Positions 23,116 through 32,121 of a stretch of 64,000 bases of DNA are shown piece after piece (the first letter of the stretch is position 1; each line of letters starts with the position of its first letter). The translations under genes were made by a program, and so were the position numbers. The DNA comes from Sediminicoccus rosea (GTDB lineage: Bacteria > Pseudomonadota > Alphaproteobacteria > Acetobacterales > Acetobacteraceae). The DNA is taken from contig NZ_CP137852.1 in the NCBI RefSeq assembly GCF_033547095.1, positions 2,783,501 through 2,847,500 of the forward strand, written 5' to 3'. The notes beneath the pieces were generated by a model. That model was not told the DNA's origin, did no database searches, and saw nothing but the letters and a program-made list of their open reading frames with translations.

Positions 23116-25056
23116 GTGCGCAGGCGTGTCGGCGCCATGCTCCGGCCGCCGCCGCAGCTCACCGTGTCGGAGTGGGCCGAGCGCCATCGCATGCTCGGCA
23201 GCCGCGCCTCGGCCGAGCCGGGCCCGTGGCGCACCAGCCGCACGCCCTACCTCAAGGACGTGATGGACGCGCTGTCCGCGGTGCATCCCGCCCGGCGCGT
23301 CGTGTTCATGAAGGGTGCGCAGGTCGGCGCGACCGAGAGCGGCAACAATTGGCTCGGCTACATCATGCACCACGTGCCAGCACCGGCGCTGGCGGTGCAG
23401 CCGACCGTGGAACTGGCCAAGCGCTTCTCGCGCCAGCGCATCGACCCGCTGCTGGAGGAAACGCCCGCACTGCGGGAGCGGGTCGCGCCAGCCCGTGCGC
23501 GCGACAGCGGCAACACCATGCTGTCGAAGGAATTCCCCGGCGGCATCCTGGTGCTGACCGGGGCCAACAGCGCGGTCGGGCTGCGCTCGATGACGGCGCG
23601 GTTCCTCTTCCTCGACGAGGTGGACGCCTATCCCGGCGATGTCGCCGGCGAGGGTGATCCGATCGCGCTCGCGGAGGCCCGCGCCCGCACCTTCGGCTGG
23701 CGGCGCAAGGCCTTCCTGGTCAGCACGCCCACCATCGCCGGCCGCAGCCGTATCGAGCGGGAGTATCTCGCCAGCGACCAGCGGCGGTTCTTCGTGCCTT
23801 GCACCGAGTGCGGCGAGATGCAGTGGCTGCGCTTCGAGCGGCTGATCTGGGAGAAGGGCGCGCCGGAGACGGCGCGGTATCACTGCACCGCCTGCGACCA
23901 CCCGATGCAGGAGCACGACAAGACCGCCATGCTCGGGGGCGGCGAGTGGCGCGCGACGGCCGAGGGCCAGGACCCGCACACCATCGGCTTCCACATCTCG
24001 GCGCTCTACTCGCCGGTGGGCTGGCTGTCCTGGGAGCAGATTGCGCGGGATTGGGAGGCGGCGCAGGGCAAGCCCGAGGACATCAAAACCTTCAAGAACA
24101 CGGTCCTAGGCGAAACCTGGCAGGAGCAGGGAGAGGCGCCGGATTGGGAGCGGCTCGTCGAGCGGCGCGAAGATTTCGCAATGGGCGTGGTCCCGCTCTG
24201 CGCGCTGGTCCTCACCGCCGGCGTCGACGTGCAGGACGACCGCCTGGAATGCGACGTTTGGGGCTGGGCCGAGGGCTTCTCGTCCTGGCTCGTTGACCAC
24301 GTGGTCATCCCTGGCAGCCCGCGGGATCGCGAGCCGTGGGACGAACTGGCGAAGCTCCTGGCGCGCGACTGGCCCCGGCACGGTGGCGGTGCGATGCGCA
24401 TCGCCCGGCTCTGCGTCGACACGGGCGGCCGCGACACCGCCGCCGTCTATGGCCATTTGCGCCGGCTGCGCGATCCGCGCATCGCGCCGACAAAGGGCAT
24501 CGACGGCTGGAACCGGGCGCAGCCTGTCCAGGGCCCGACGCCGGTGGATGCCCTGGTCAACGGCCAGAAGCTCCGCCGCGGCCTCAAGCTCTGGACCGTC
24601 TCAGTCTCGACCTGGAAAGCCGACCTCTATCGCCGGCTCTGGCTCGGCCGCGGCGACGCCGAAGAATGGCCGCCCGGCTGGGTGCATCTGCCGCGCGCGG
24701 TCGAGGTGGAATGGGTCAAGCAGCTGGTCGCCGAGCAGCTGCGCACGACGAAGGACCGCCGCGGCTTCGCACGGCAGGAATGGGCGAAGCTGCGCGAGCG
24801 GAACGAGGCGCTGGACTGCGCCGTGCTGGCGCGTGCGGCGCTCTGGCTGCTCGGTGCGGATCGCTATGGAGAGCAGTTCTGGGCACGGCTGCGGGATGAA
24901 GCGGCTGACGCGCCGCTGCGGCCGAGCGAGGTTCCCGCCGTTGGGAATGTCGCTCCTCCATCGCCGACGTCGCAGGCCGCGCCCGCGCCGGCGCCGCCAT
25001 TCGACACCCAGCGCCCGCGGGGCTGGCTCGCGCCGCGTACCGGCTGGCTTCGCTGA
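23116..25056 (+). CDS. Phage terminase large subunit, GpA family
   Basis: A 646-residue terminase of the lambda gpA family. The N-terminus has LTVSEWAERHRMLGSRASAE. The ATPase has RVVFMKGAQVGATESGNNW as the Walker A region and RFLFLDEVDAYPGD as Walker B, with FLVSTPT as motif III. A CTECGE...CTACDH zinc pair lies at about residues 232-262. The C-terminal nuclease half includes LTAGVDVQDDRLECDVWGW and CVDTGGRDTAAVY. GTG 23116 is used because no other start is in frame upstream. It packages phage DNA into proheads together with the small subunit. Confidence 0.96.
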   Translation: MRRRVGAMLRPPPQLTVSEWAERHRMLGSRASAEPGPWRTSRTPYLKDVMDALSAVHPARRVVFMKGAQVGATESGNNWLGYIMHHVPAPALAVQPTVELAKRFSRQRIDPLLEETPALRERVAPARARDSGNTMLSKEFPGGILVLTGANSAVGLRSMTARFLFLDEVDAYPGDVAGEGDPIALAEARARTFGWRRKAFLVSTPTIAGRSRIEREYLASDQRRFFVPCTECGEMQWLRFERLIWEKGAPETARYHCTACDHPMQEHDKTAMLGGGEWRATAEGQDPHTIGFHISALYSPVGWLSWEQIARDWEAAQGKPEDIKTFKNTVLGETWQEQGEAPDWERLVERREDFAMGVVPLCALVLTAGVDVQDDRLECDVWGWAEGFSSWLVDHVVIPGSPRDREPWDELAKLLARDWPRHGGGAMRIARLCVDTGGRDTAAVYGHLRRLRDPRIAPTKGIDGWNRAQPVQGPTPVDALVNGQKLRRGLKLWTVSVSTWKADLYRRLWLGRGDAEEWPPGWVHLPRAVEVEWVKQLVAEQLRTTKDRRGFARQEWAKLRERNEALDCAVLARAALWLLGADRYGEQFWARLRDEAADAPLRPSEVPAVGNVAPPSPTSQAAPAPAPPFDTQRPRGWLAPRTGWLR

Positions 25057-25069
25057 AGGAAGGACGATC

Positions 25070-25306
25070 ATGGACCCGACCGTCCTCGCCTGGGCGCTGG
25101 CACAGCCCGCTGGCACGCGCGCCGCCGTGCTCGCTGCGGCTTTCACCGGCGGCACCACGCGCGTGACCTTCGATGGTCGAACGGTCGAATACCGCTCCCT
25201 CGATGAGCTCGGCCGAGCGCTGTCGGTGCTGCACGCGGCGGAGAACGCCGCCGCGCGCCGTCCCAACGTGACCTTTGCCAGCTTCTCTCGTGAGGGCAGC
25301 AAGTGA
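25070..25306 (+). CDS. gpW-like head-tail joining protein
   Basis: A 78-residue protein with the gpW-like pattern: a first helix (LAQPAGTRAAVLAAAFTGG), a beta hairpin (TTRVTFDGRTVEYRSLDEL) and a second helix (GRALSVLHAAENAA). ATG 25070 is preceded by GAAGGAAGG. It lies between the large terminase and the portal, exactly as W does in lambda-type head operons. It should be part of the connector that closes the head before tail attachment. Confidence 0.8.
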   Translation: MDPTVLAWALAQPAGTRAAVLAAAFTGGTTRVTFDGRTVEYRSLDELGRALSVLHAAENAAARRPNVTFASFSREGSK

Positions 25307-26793
25307 TGGGGCGCATCCGCGATGCCTGGCACGCGCTGCGGGGCTATGCCGCCGCGCAGGACAGCCGCGCCTCGAGTTGGGCCGCGTCGGGCGGCAGCGC
25401 CACGGCGGAGGTCGGTGCGGCCGCACCCACCGTCGCGCGCCGTGCCCGCGATGCCGTCCGCAACGACCCCTATGCCGCCCGCATCGTCGATCTCTGGACC
25501 GGCAATGCGGTGGGCGCGGGCATCACCAGCCGCTGGCCGGACAAGCCCCATGCCGAGGCCTGGCGCCGCTGGTCCGACAGCACCGCCTGCGATGCCGAGG
25601 GACGGCTCGACCTTTATGGCCTCCAGGCGCTGGTGATGCGGGCCGTGGTCGAGAGCGGCGAATGCTTCGTCCGGCTGCTCCCCGCCGACATCACGCCGGG
25701 GAACCCGATCGGCCTGCGGCTGCAGGTGCTGGAGAGCGACCACCTCGACACGGCGCGGCAGGGCGTCATCGACGGCGTCCCCACGCTGCAGGGGATCGGC
25801 CTCGGCGAGGCCGGGGAGCCGGTCGGCTACTGGCTGCACCGCGTGCATCCCGGCGCGTCCTGGGTGCTGCCGGGCGGCGCCACCTGGTTGAGCAGCCAGC
25901 GCGTGGCGGCTCGCGACGTGCTGCACATCTACCGCAAGCGCCGCCCCGGCCAGCTGCGTGATGTCTCATGGCTCGCCCCGGTGCTGACCCGCCTGCGCGA
26001 CCTCGGCGACTACGAGGCAGCCCTGCTCATGAAGGCCAAGATTGAGGCGTGCCTGGCGGCGGTGGTCTCGGAGGATGGCGACGATGCCATGACGGGCCCC
26101 GCCTCTGGCTTGCTACGCGACGCCCAGGGCCGCACGGTGGAGAGCTTTGAGCCGGGGATGATCCTGTATCGCCGCGGGATGGGATCCGTGGAGGTGGTGA
26201 ATCCATCTGGTGGTGGATCGCACGCGGCCTTCGCACGGCGCGCGCTGGAGGCCTCCGCGGTCGGCACCGGCCTGACCTATGACCAGGTCGCCGGCGACCT
26301 CACTCAGGCCAACTACTCGTCGTTGCGGGCCGGCAAGATCGAGTTCCGCCGGCTCTGCGAGCAGGTGCAGTACGGCATGCTGATCCCGATGCTCGTGCGG
26401 CCGATCGCCGATCGCTTCCACGCCCAGGGTGCGCTGCTCGGGCTGTGGGGCGCTGAGGTGCCGGACGGTCTCTCCCACGTCCCACCCGCGCACGAGATGA
26501 TCGATCCGCTCAAGGACACCACGGCGCTGATCGCGCAGGTCCGCGCCGGCTTCGTGCCGCAGCCCGAGGCGGTCGGCGCCTTCGGCTACGACTTCCGCCA
26601 AGTGGTGGAGATGATCCGCGAGGCCAACGCCCTGCTCGACGAGGCCGGTCTCTCGCTCGACAGCGATCCCCGCCGCGTCGCGAAGTCGGGCGCCGCGCAG
26701 GACGCAGCCCAGCTGGCCGCCATTGAGATCGCCGCCACCGGTGCCGCATCGCCGCGCGCGGATGCGGGCGCTGCCCCAGGAGCACAGCCATGA
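25306..26793 (+). CDS. Phage portal protein, lambda family
   Basis: A 495-residue lambda-type portal. It carries ARRARDAVRNDPYAARIVDL, WTGNAVGAGI, the segment VVESGECFVRLLPAD, LQVLESDHLDT, and YWLHRVHPG before DVLHIYRKRRPGQLRDVSWL, all typical of the family. The crown region follows (TYDQVAGDLTQANYSSLRAG, EFRRLCEQVQYGMLIPML). The C-terminus is an Ala-rich tail. ATG 25306 overlaps the gpW-like stop (TGATG). It forms the dodecameric DNA entry ring of the capsid. Confidence 0.95.
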   Translation: MGRIRDAWHALRGYAAAQDSRASSWAASGGSATAEVGAAAPTVARRARDAVRNDPYAARIVDLWTGNAVGAGITSRWPDKPHAEAWRRWSDSTACDAEGRLDLYGLQALVMRAVVESGECFVRLLPADITPGNPIGLRLQVLESDHLDTARQGVIDGVPTLQGIGLGEAGEPVGYWLHRVHPGASWVLPGGATWLSSQRVAARDVLHIYRKRRPGQLRDVSWLAPVLTRLRDLGDYEAALLMKAKIEACLAAVVSEDGDDAMTGPASGLLRDAQGRTVESFEPGMILYRRGMGSVEVVNPSGGGSHAAFARRALEASAVGTGLTYDQVAGDLTQANYSSLRAGKIEFRRLCEQVQYGMLIPMLVRPIADRFHAQGALLGLWGAEVPDGLSHVPPAHEMIDPLKDTTALIAQVRAGFVPQPEAVGAFGYDFRQVVEMIREANALLDEAGLSLDSDPRRVAKSGAAQDAAQLAAIEIAATGAASPRADAGAAPGAQP

Positions 26794-28283
26794 TCGCAGG
26801 CGCCTACGACTGGACCGACGACATGCTCAAGATCAAGAGCATGCAGAAGAAGTTCCGCGACAGCTTCAATGGCACCGAGATCAACCCGGCGCGGTGGGAG
26901 GTGGCGGCCACCGGCGGCGGCATCACCCACACCGTGGCCGATGGCGCAGTCACCATCTCGACCGGCACCACGCTGGACGACGAGCTGACGCTCACCAGCC
27001 GCACCACCTTCACCATCCCGCTCCGGGTCATGGTGGCGGTGAACATGAGCCAGCGCATCGTCGGCCAGTCGGTGTGGCTCGAGCTCGTCAGCATCGATCC
27101 CACCACCGCCCAGCCGGATGGGCGCAGCGCCGCTGCCTGGCGGCTGGATGGCGCCAGCCCGACGCTCGCCAACTACGAGGTCGGGAGCGAGGGCGCGCCG
27201 CGCCTGGGCAGCGCCTCGGGCAGCACTATCCCGACCACGGCGCCCGCGGGCTGGTCCGTGCTGGAGATCGAGCCGACCAACGACGAGTGCTACTTCCACG
27301 GCCGGCTGCTCGACACCACGGCAGCGCGCTCGAACTCCTATGTTCGCCACCAGCAGATTCCCGAGCCGAATGCGCTGTATCGGTTCCGGATCCGGGTGCG
27401 GAACCGGCAGTTCATCAGCGGCGTCTCGGCGGTGGCGAACAACGGCTCCGGCGCGGTGCGCATCACCCGCGCGGCGCATGGCTTTGCCACGAACGATGTG
27501 GTGACGGTCGCCGACGTCTCGGGCGTGCCGGGGGCAAATGGCACCTTCACCATCACGGTGATCGACGCGAACAGCTTCGACCTGGTCGGTTCGACCTTCA
27601 CCGGCGCCTATCTCAACACCGGCTGGGCCTCGATCTCGCGCAATCTCGCACCGGCCTCGAACACCGACATCAAGGTCCAGTTCGTCACCATCGCGGACTA
27701 TGCTGAGCTGACGACGGAGATCACGGCGGGCCGAGGGCAGTCGGTCGCTGGCCAGGGGCTGGGCGTGAACGTGCTCAGCACCATCCCGCCCTCCGTCACG
27801 CCCGTGGGTGGTCAGGCGCGCAACACCAGCGGCGCCGTGCCGGTCCTGGCCGCCACCGGCTACTCGGCCAACCCTGTTGCGGTGACCACGGCGCGCGGCG
27901 TCGATCTGCTGGCGACGCTGATTGGCGCGCTAGTGACCAAACCCTACGCGATCCCTGAGGCTGACTGGCAGTATGCCGCCGCCGCGGGCGGGATCATCAA
28001 CACCACCGACGTGGTGCTTCGGGCGGCGGCCGCGGCCGGCATCCGGAACTACGTGACCTCGATCGACATCCGCAATGCGCACGCGACGATCGCGACCGAG
28101 ATGGTGATCAAGGACGGCGCCACGGTGATCTGGCGGCAATTGCTGCCGGCCGCGATGGCCGCGCCCGTGGAGATCACCTTTCCCACGCCGCTGCGCGGCA
28201 CCGCCGCCACGGCGATGAACGTCGCCTGCATCACGACCGGCGCGCAGGTCTACGTCAACGCGCAGGGCTTCGCCGCGCCCTGA
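26790..28283 (+). CDS. Phage structural protein with FCCH-like domain, between portal and protease
   Basis: A 497-residue protein, ATG overlapping the portal stop. The N-terminal half is a lectin-like or beta-sandwich region (RDSFNGTEINPARWEVAATG, TTLDDELTLTSRTTFTIP). In the middle, SGAVRITRAAHGFATNDVVT and GANGTFTITVIDANSFDLVG match the short all-beta module often called ubiquitin-activating E1 FCCH-like in phage proteins. The C-terminal third is another beta-rich domain ending in VYVNAQGFAAP. A structural, perhaps fibre or decoration, role is likely. Placement between portal and prohead protease is unusual for a lambda-type head operon. Confidence 0.7.
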   Translation: MIAGAYDWTDDMLKIKSMQKKFRDSFNGTEINPARWEVAATGGGITHTVADGAVTISTGTTLDDELTLTSRTTFTIPLRVMVAVNMSQRIVGQSVWLELVSIDPTTAQPDGRSAAAWRLDGASPTLANYEVGSEGAPRLGSASGSTIPTTAPAGWSVLEIEPTNDECYFHGRLLDTTAARSNSYVRHQQIPEPNALYRFRIRVRNRQFISGVSAVANNGSGAVRITRAAHGFATNDVVTVADVSGVPGANGTFTITVIDANSFDLVGSTFTGAYLNTGWASISRNLAPASNTDIKVQFVTIADYAELTTEITAGRGQSVAGQGLGVNVLSTIPPSVTPVGGQARNTSGAVPVLAATGYSANPVAVTTARGVDLLATLIGALVTKPYAIPEADWQYAAAAGGIINTTDVVLRAAAAAGIRNYVTSIDIRNAHATIATEMVIKDGATVIWRQLLPAAMAAPVEITFPTPLRGTAATAMNVACITTGAQVYVNAQGFAAP

Positions 28284-28308
28284 TCGGCGCTGCCCAGGAG
28301 AACGCCTC

Positions 28309-30423
28309 ATGACAGAGCCGATCGAACCGGGCGGGGACCTCCCCGCGCCGGAGGCCACGCCTTTGCCCGATCAACTTCCCACCGCTGGGCAGTCGATCAC
28401 GGCGTGCCGTGCCCTGGCCGCGCCCGTCAGCGTCAATCGCGCCGCGCGCACCGTCGAGGTGGTGTGGAGCACGGGCGCCCGGGCCCGCAACTTCGTGCCC
28501 CCCTATGGGCCGATCCTCGAAGAGCTCGACATGCGGCCGGAGGCGGTGCGCATGGACGCGCTGCGCTCCGGCCGCGCTCCGGTGCTGGACACCCACCGCC
28601 GTGCCGGGACCCGCGACGTGCTGGGCCGCGTCACCGCAGCCCGCCTCGAGGCCGGCCGCGGTTACGCCACGCTCCAATTCAGCGGCGCCGACGACGTGGA
28701 GCCGGTCTGGCAGCGCGTGGCCGACGGCACGCTGCAATCCGTCAGCGTCGGCTACCGCGTCCATCGCTACGACCCACGGCAGGACGCCGCCACAGGCCAG
28801 ACCATCCACCGCGCCGTGGATTGGGAGCCCTATGAGATCTCGATCGTGCCCGTCCCGGTGGACGGCCTGGCCGTGATCCGTGGCGAGGGGGACCAGGGCA
28901 CCCCCGCCACTGCCATCGAACCCGCCCTGACCATCCCCGAGGAACCCACCATGCCCGAGACGACGCCGGCTTCGCCGGATCCCGCGCCGGCGCCGCCCGC
29001 GCCGGCCATCGCACATACGCCCCAGGAGAGCCCCGTGACCACCGCACCCGCAACCCCGCCCGAGCCGACCCGTGCCGCGCCGCCCACTCCCGACCTGGAG
29101 GCCATTCGCGCCGAGGCGGACCGCGCCGCCGTCGAGCGCATCGCCGCCTATGAGCCGGTGCTGGCCGCCGCCCGCGGCCTGGTGACCCCCGACATGCTCG
29201 ACGCCATGCGCGAGGCCGCCATCCGCGACCGCATCTCGCCCGAGGTGCTGCGTGGCCGCCTGTGGGACGCCTTCGCCCAGAGCGCGCCGCGCCCCTCCCT
29301 GCCGGCGCGCCCCGAGGCCGGCCCCGGCCAGGACGACCCGGCCAGCCTGCTCGACGCCATGGCCGAGGCACTCGCCGCCCGCTCCATGCCCGGCTACCAG
29401 GCGCCCAGCACGGGCCCCGGCGCCGGCCGCCACGTCGAGTTCATGGGCTGGCGCCCCTCCGACATGATGGGCGAACTGCTCCGCGCCCGGGGCGAGCGGA
29501 ACATCCCCCGCAACCCGACCATCCTGGCCGAGCGCGCCTTCCACACCACCAGCGACTTCCCCGCGCTGCTCTCGGCCGCCGCCAACAAGATGCTGCTCGC
29601 GGCCTATGCGCCGGCGCAGCCGACCTACCGCACGCTGTTCCTCCGCCGCGACTTCCGCGATTTCAAGCCGCACCGCCATCTGCGCGTGGGCGACTTTCCG
29701 AACCTGGTGGCGCTCTCCGAGAACGGCGAGATCCAGGCGGGCACCATGTCGGAAAGCCAGGAGCTCGTGTTCCTGCAGACCTTCGCGCGGCGCATCCGCG
29801 TCACGCGCCAGATGCTGGTGAACGACGACCTCGGCGCCTTCACCGACTTCGCCAGCATGATCGGCCGGCGCGTCGCCGACTTCGAGAACGCGACCGCCTA
29901 CCAGCTGCTGAATGCGGCGAATGGCGACGGACCCACGCTCATCACCGGTGCTGCGGCGGTGTTCGGGACGGCGGCGGCGCGGGCCAACAAGGCGGGCGCC
30001 GGCACCGCGCTCGACCTGCCGAACCTGGCGCTGGGCCGTGCCGCGGTCATGCGCCAGAAGACCCTCGACGGCCTGCCGATCGCGGTTGGTGCCCAGATGC
30101 GCCTTCTGGTCGGGCCGAACCAGGAGCTCGCGGCTCGGCAGCTGACTGTCTCGGTGCAGGCGACGCAGACCAGCAACGCCAACGTCTACGCCGGCTTCGT
30201 GCAGCCGCTGGTGGAGCCGCTGATCCCGAACAACCGCTGGTACCTCTTCTCGGACCCGATGGCGGCACCCGTCTACGTCTACGGCTACCTCAATGGTGCC
30301 GAGGGTCCGCAGGTCACCACCGGCAACGTCCAGGGCGTGGATGGCGTCGAGGTCTCGGTGATCTTCGACTTCGGCGTCGGCGCCATCGACTGGCGCGGCG
30401 CCTGGTTCAACCCGGGCACCTGA
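28309..30423 (+). CDS. Prohead protease-major capsid protein fusion
   Basis: A 704-residue fusion. Residues about 30-195 resemble the U35/HK97-type prohead protease: VEVVWSTGARARNFVPPYGP, RAPVLDTHRRAGTRDVLGRV with the catalytic-type His, LQSVSVGYRVHRYD with Ser, and WEPYEISIVPVPVDGLAVIR. A Pro/Ala-rich scaffold-like linker (about 200-270) and a helical delta-like region follow. From about 370 the protein reads as a capsid subunit (FHTTSDFPALLSAAANKMLL, TLFLRRDFRDFKPHRHLRVG, TFARRIRVTRQMLVNDDLGA, ending VIFDFGVGAIDWRGAW). No separate capsid gene exists nearby, so the shell protein must come from this polypeptide by cleavage. Confidence 0.88.
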   Translation: MTEPIEPGGDLPAPEATPLPDQLPTAGQSITACRALAAPVSVNRAARTVEVVWSTGARARNFVPPYGPILEELDMRPEAVRMDALRSGRAPVLDTHRRAGTRDVLGRVTAARLEAGRGYATLQFSGADDVEPVWQRVADGTLQSVSVGYRVHRYDPRQDAATGQTIHRAVDWEPYEISIVPVPVDGLAVIRGEGDQGTPATAIEPALTIPEEPTMPETTPASPDPAPAPPAPAIAHTPQESPVTTAPATPPEPTRAAPPTPDLEAIRAEADRAAVERIAAYEPVLAAARGLVTPDMLDAMREAAIRDRISPEVLRGRLWDAFAQSAPRPSLPARPEAGPGQDDPASLLDAMAEALAARSMPGYQAPSTGPGAGRHVEFMGWRPSDMMGELLRARGERNIPRNPTILAERAFHTTSDFPALLSAAANKMLLAAYAPAQPTYRTLFLRRDFRDFKPHRHLRVGDFPNLVALSENGEIQAGTMSESQELVFLQTFARRIRVTRQMLVNDDLGAFTDFASMIGRRVADFENATAYQLLNAANGDGPTLITGAAAVFGTAAARANKAGAGTALDLPNLALGRAAVMRQKTLDGLPIAVGAQMRLLVGPNQELAARQLTVSVQATQTSNANVYAGFVQPLVEPLIPNNRWYLFSDPMAAPVYVYGYLNGAEGPQVTTGNVQGVDGVEVSVIFDFGVGAIDWRGAWFNPGT

Positions 30424-30457
30424 TCCCCGCTCTTTCCCACAACCATGACGATACGCG

Positions 30458-30486
30458 GGGCGCCCAATCGGGCGCCCTTCGTGTTT
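30458..30486 (+). terminator. Hairpin after the capsid gene, possible attenuating terminator
   Basis: GGGCGCCC at 30458-30465 and again at 30470-30477, with loop AATC, forms a perfect 8-bp stem, followed by TTCGTGTTT. The T-rich tail is short, so it may act as a partial terminator or 3' end stabiliser that raises capsid mRNA relative to downstream genes. The downstream gene continues in the same direction 29 bases later. Confidence 0.55.
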
Positions 30487-30505
30487 CTGAGGAGCTCCCA
30501 TCCCC

Positions 30506-30853
30506 ATGCGCAACTACGTCCAGCCGGGCAACAGCCTGGCCATCGCCGTGCCCTATGCGGGCGGCATTCTCTCCGGCCAGGGCGTCCTGGTCGGCGCGCT
30601 CTTCGGCGTCGCCGCGGTCGATGGTGCGCAGAACGCCATCATCGAGGCCGCCACCCAGGGCGTGTTCGACATCACCAAGGAGCCGGCGCTGGCCATCACC
30701 GCCGGCGCCCGCGTCTTCTGGGACAACACCAACCGGCGCATCACCACCACCGCGACCGGCAATTTCCAGGTCGGCATCGCCAGCCTGGCGGCGCTGGCCG
30801 CGGACACCACCGTCCGGGTGTGGCTCAACCGCGTGCCGGCGCTCGGCACGTGA
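30506..30853 (+). CDS. DUF2190 capsid decoration-like protein
   Basis: A 115-residue protein with the DUF2190 pattern: RNYVQPGNSLAIAVPYAGGI, SGQGVLVGALFGVAAVDGAQ, EAATQGVFDITKEPALAITA, GARVFWDNTNRRITTTATGN. It is a small all-beta fold. DUF2190 proteins are commonly found after the major capsid gene and probably act as decoration or cement proteins. It is preceded by a GAGGAG ribosome site. Confidence 0.88.
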   Translation: MRNYVQPGNSLAIAVPYAGGILSGQGVLVGALFGVAAVDGAQNAIIEAATQGVFDITKEPALAITAGARVFWDNTNRRITTTATGNFQVGIASLAALAADTTVRVWLNRVPALGT

Positions 30854-31503
30854 GCCCGGTTCTCAAGGCGATGGATCCCAAGGCCACGCGGGGCTATCGC
30901 AACCGCAACCCGGGGAACATCGAGCACGTCGCGGCCAATGCCTGGCAGGGATTGGCGGATCCGCCCTCGGATGGGCGCTTCTGCCGCTTCACCAGCCATG
31001 AGTTCGGGATCCGGGCGCTCGCCGCCCTGCTGGTCACCTACCAGGACCGGCACAAGCTGCGCACGCCGCGCGCGATCATCGAACGCTGGGCGCCGAAGGT
31101 GGAGAACGACACCGCGGCCTATATCGCGGTGGTGGCGCGGCGGATCGGCGTCGGGCCGGATGATGCGATCGACCTGCATCGGCACGAGCACCTGCGCCCG
31201 CTGGTCGAGGCCATCGTCCACCATGAGTGCGCTGGTCTGACCTATCCGGCCACGGTGATCGATCGCGCGCTGACCCTGGCCGGGGTCCCGCCGGCCGCGC
31301 CGGTAACGCTGCGGGAGGTGGCGGCCGTCACCGGCACCGGGCGTGGTGCCGTGCTGGTGGGTGCGGCCGGCATCGCCACCGCGGTGGCGCAGGCCGCCCC
31401 AGCGATCCAGGCGCTGGGCACGCTGGCACCGGCCGTTGCCATCGCGGTCATCGCCGCGGCGGTGCTGGGCGTGCTCGCCTGGCGGCTGCGGCGGCCAGCG
31501 TGA
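30850..31503 (+). CDS. P5-like muramidase/structural lysis protein with C-terminal membrane segment
   Basis: A 217-residue protein. GTG 30850 overlaps the DUF2190 stop; an ATG at 30871 is possible. The N-terminal 130 residues match the structural protein P5/lytic-transglycosylase-like family: RGYRNRNPGNIEHVAANAWQ, FCRFTSHEFGIRALAALLVT, TPRAIIERWAPKVENDTAAY. The C-terminus has hydrophobic stretches (VLVGAAGIATAVAQAAP and AVAIAVIAAAVLGVLAWRL), suggesting a membrane anchor. It may cut peptidoglycan during entry or lysis. Its place inside the head-to-tail junction rather than beside the fibre is typical of such prophages. Confidence 0.75.
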   Translation: MSPVLKAMDPKATRGYRNRNPGNIEHVAANAWQGLADPPSDGRFCRFTSHEFGIRALAALLVTYQDRHKLRTPRAIIERWAPKVENDTAAYIAVVARRIGVGPDDAIDLHRHEHLRPLVEAIVHHECAGLTYPATVIDRALTLAGVPPAAPVTLREVAAVTGTGRGAVLVGAAGIATAVAQAAPAIQALGTLAPAVAIAVIAAAVLGVLAWRLRRPA

Positions 31504-31808
31504 GCGCCTTCGCCGCGGCCATGGACACGCTGGCCGCGGATCCGAACATCGGCACGGAGGCGACCTATCGCGCGGGTGGGACCGGGGCGCCGGTCCTGCT
31601 CCGCGTGGTCCGCAGCGCCCCGGACCGGCTCGGCGACGCCTTCAGCACTAGCGTCATCCAGGCCAGCGCCGTGCTGACGGTGGCCATCTCCGTGCTGTCC
31701 GCGGTCGAGGCGGACGACACCTTCACCCTCGGCGCCGACACCCTGACCGTCCAGCACGCCGAGCGGGACGCCGCCGGCATCGCCTGGCGCGTCTTCTGCC
31801 GCCGATAG
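31500..31808 (+). CDS. Head-tail connector-like protein (gpFII type)
   Basis: A 102-residue protein starting at GTG 31500, overlapping the previous stop. The sequence has a short N-terminal helix (FAAAMDTLAADPNIGTEATY) and then a beta-barrel-like series (APVLLRVVRSAPDRLGDAFS, QASAVLTVAISVLSAVEADD, LGADTLTVQHAERDAAGIAW). Length and strand pattern fit lambda FII-type neck proteins. The assignment is from position plus fold impression. Confidence 0.55.
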   Translation: MSAFAAAMDTLAADPNIGTEATYRAGGTGAPVLLRVVRSAPDRLGDAFSTSVIQASAVLTVAISVLSAVEADDTFTLGADTLTVQHAERDAAGIAWRVFCRR

Positions 31809-31818
31809 GAGCGCCGCC

Positions 31819-32118
31819 ATGATCGATCCCGAACGCATCGGCACGATCATCGGCGAGGCGTTGCTCGCTGGCGCCCTCGGCGCGCTCGGGGCGATGGCGC
31901 GCTTCTCCTCCACCGACCGGCCGCTGCTGACCCGAGCCTATCTGCTGCACGCCCTGGCCGGCGGTAGCCTCGGCACCGGCGCCTGGCTCATCGCCCATGC
32001 CTTCGAGCTCGACGGCTGGTGGCTCTTCGCGGTGGCGTGGCTCGCAGGCACGCTCGGCTATGCCGCGCTGCACGACCTACTGCTGCGCGTGCTGAATCGT
32101 CGACTGGGCGGGCCGTAA
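31819..32118 (+). CDS. Putative phage holin
   Basis: A 99-residue membrane protein with three hydrophobic segments: IGEALLAGALGALGAMARFS, YLLHALAGGSLGTGAWLIAH and WWLFAVAWLAGTLGYAALHD. A short basic C-terminus (LLRVLNRRLGG) follows. Size, membrane layout and location next to the P5-like muramidase support a holin; it would open the membrane for lysis. Ribosome site GGAG lies before ATG 31819. Confidence 0.6.
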   Translation: MIDPERIGTIIGEALLAGALGALGAMARFSSTDRPLLTRAYLLHALAGGSLGTGAWLIAHAFELDGWWLFAVAWLAGTLGYAALHDLLLRVLNRRLGGP

Positions 32119-32121
32119 GCC

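Noticed and set aside
28255-30513. 752-aa open frame antisense to the protease-capsid gene
   Set aside because: No domain pattern; the opposite strand is a clear capsid gene.
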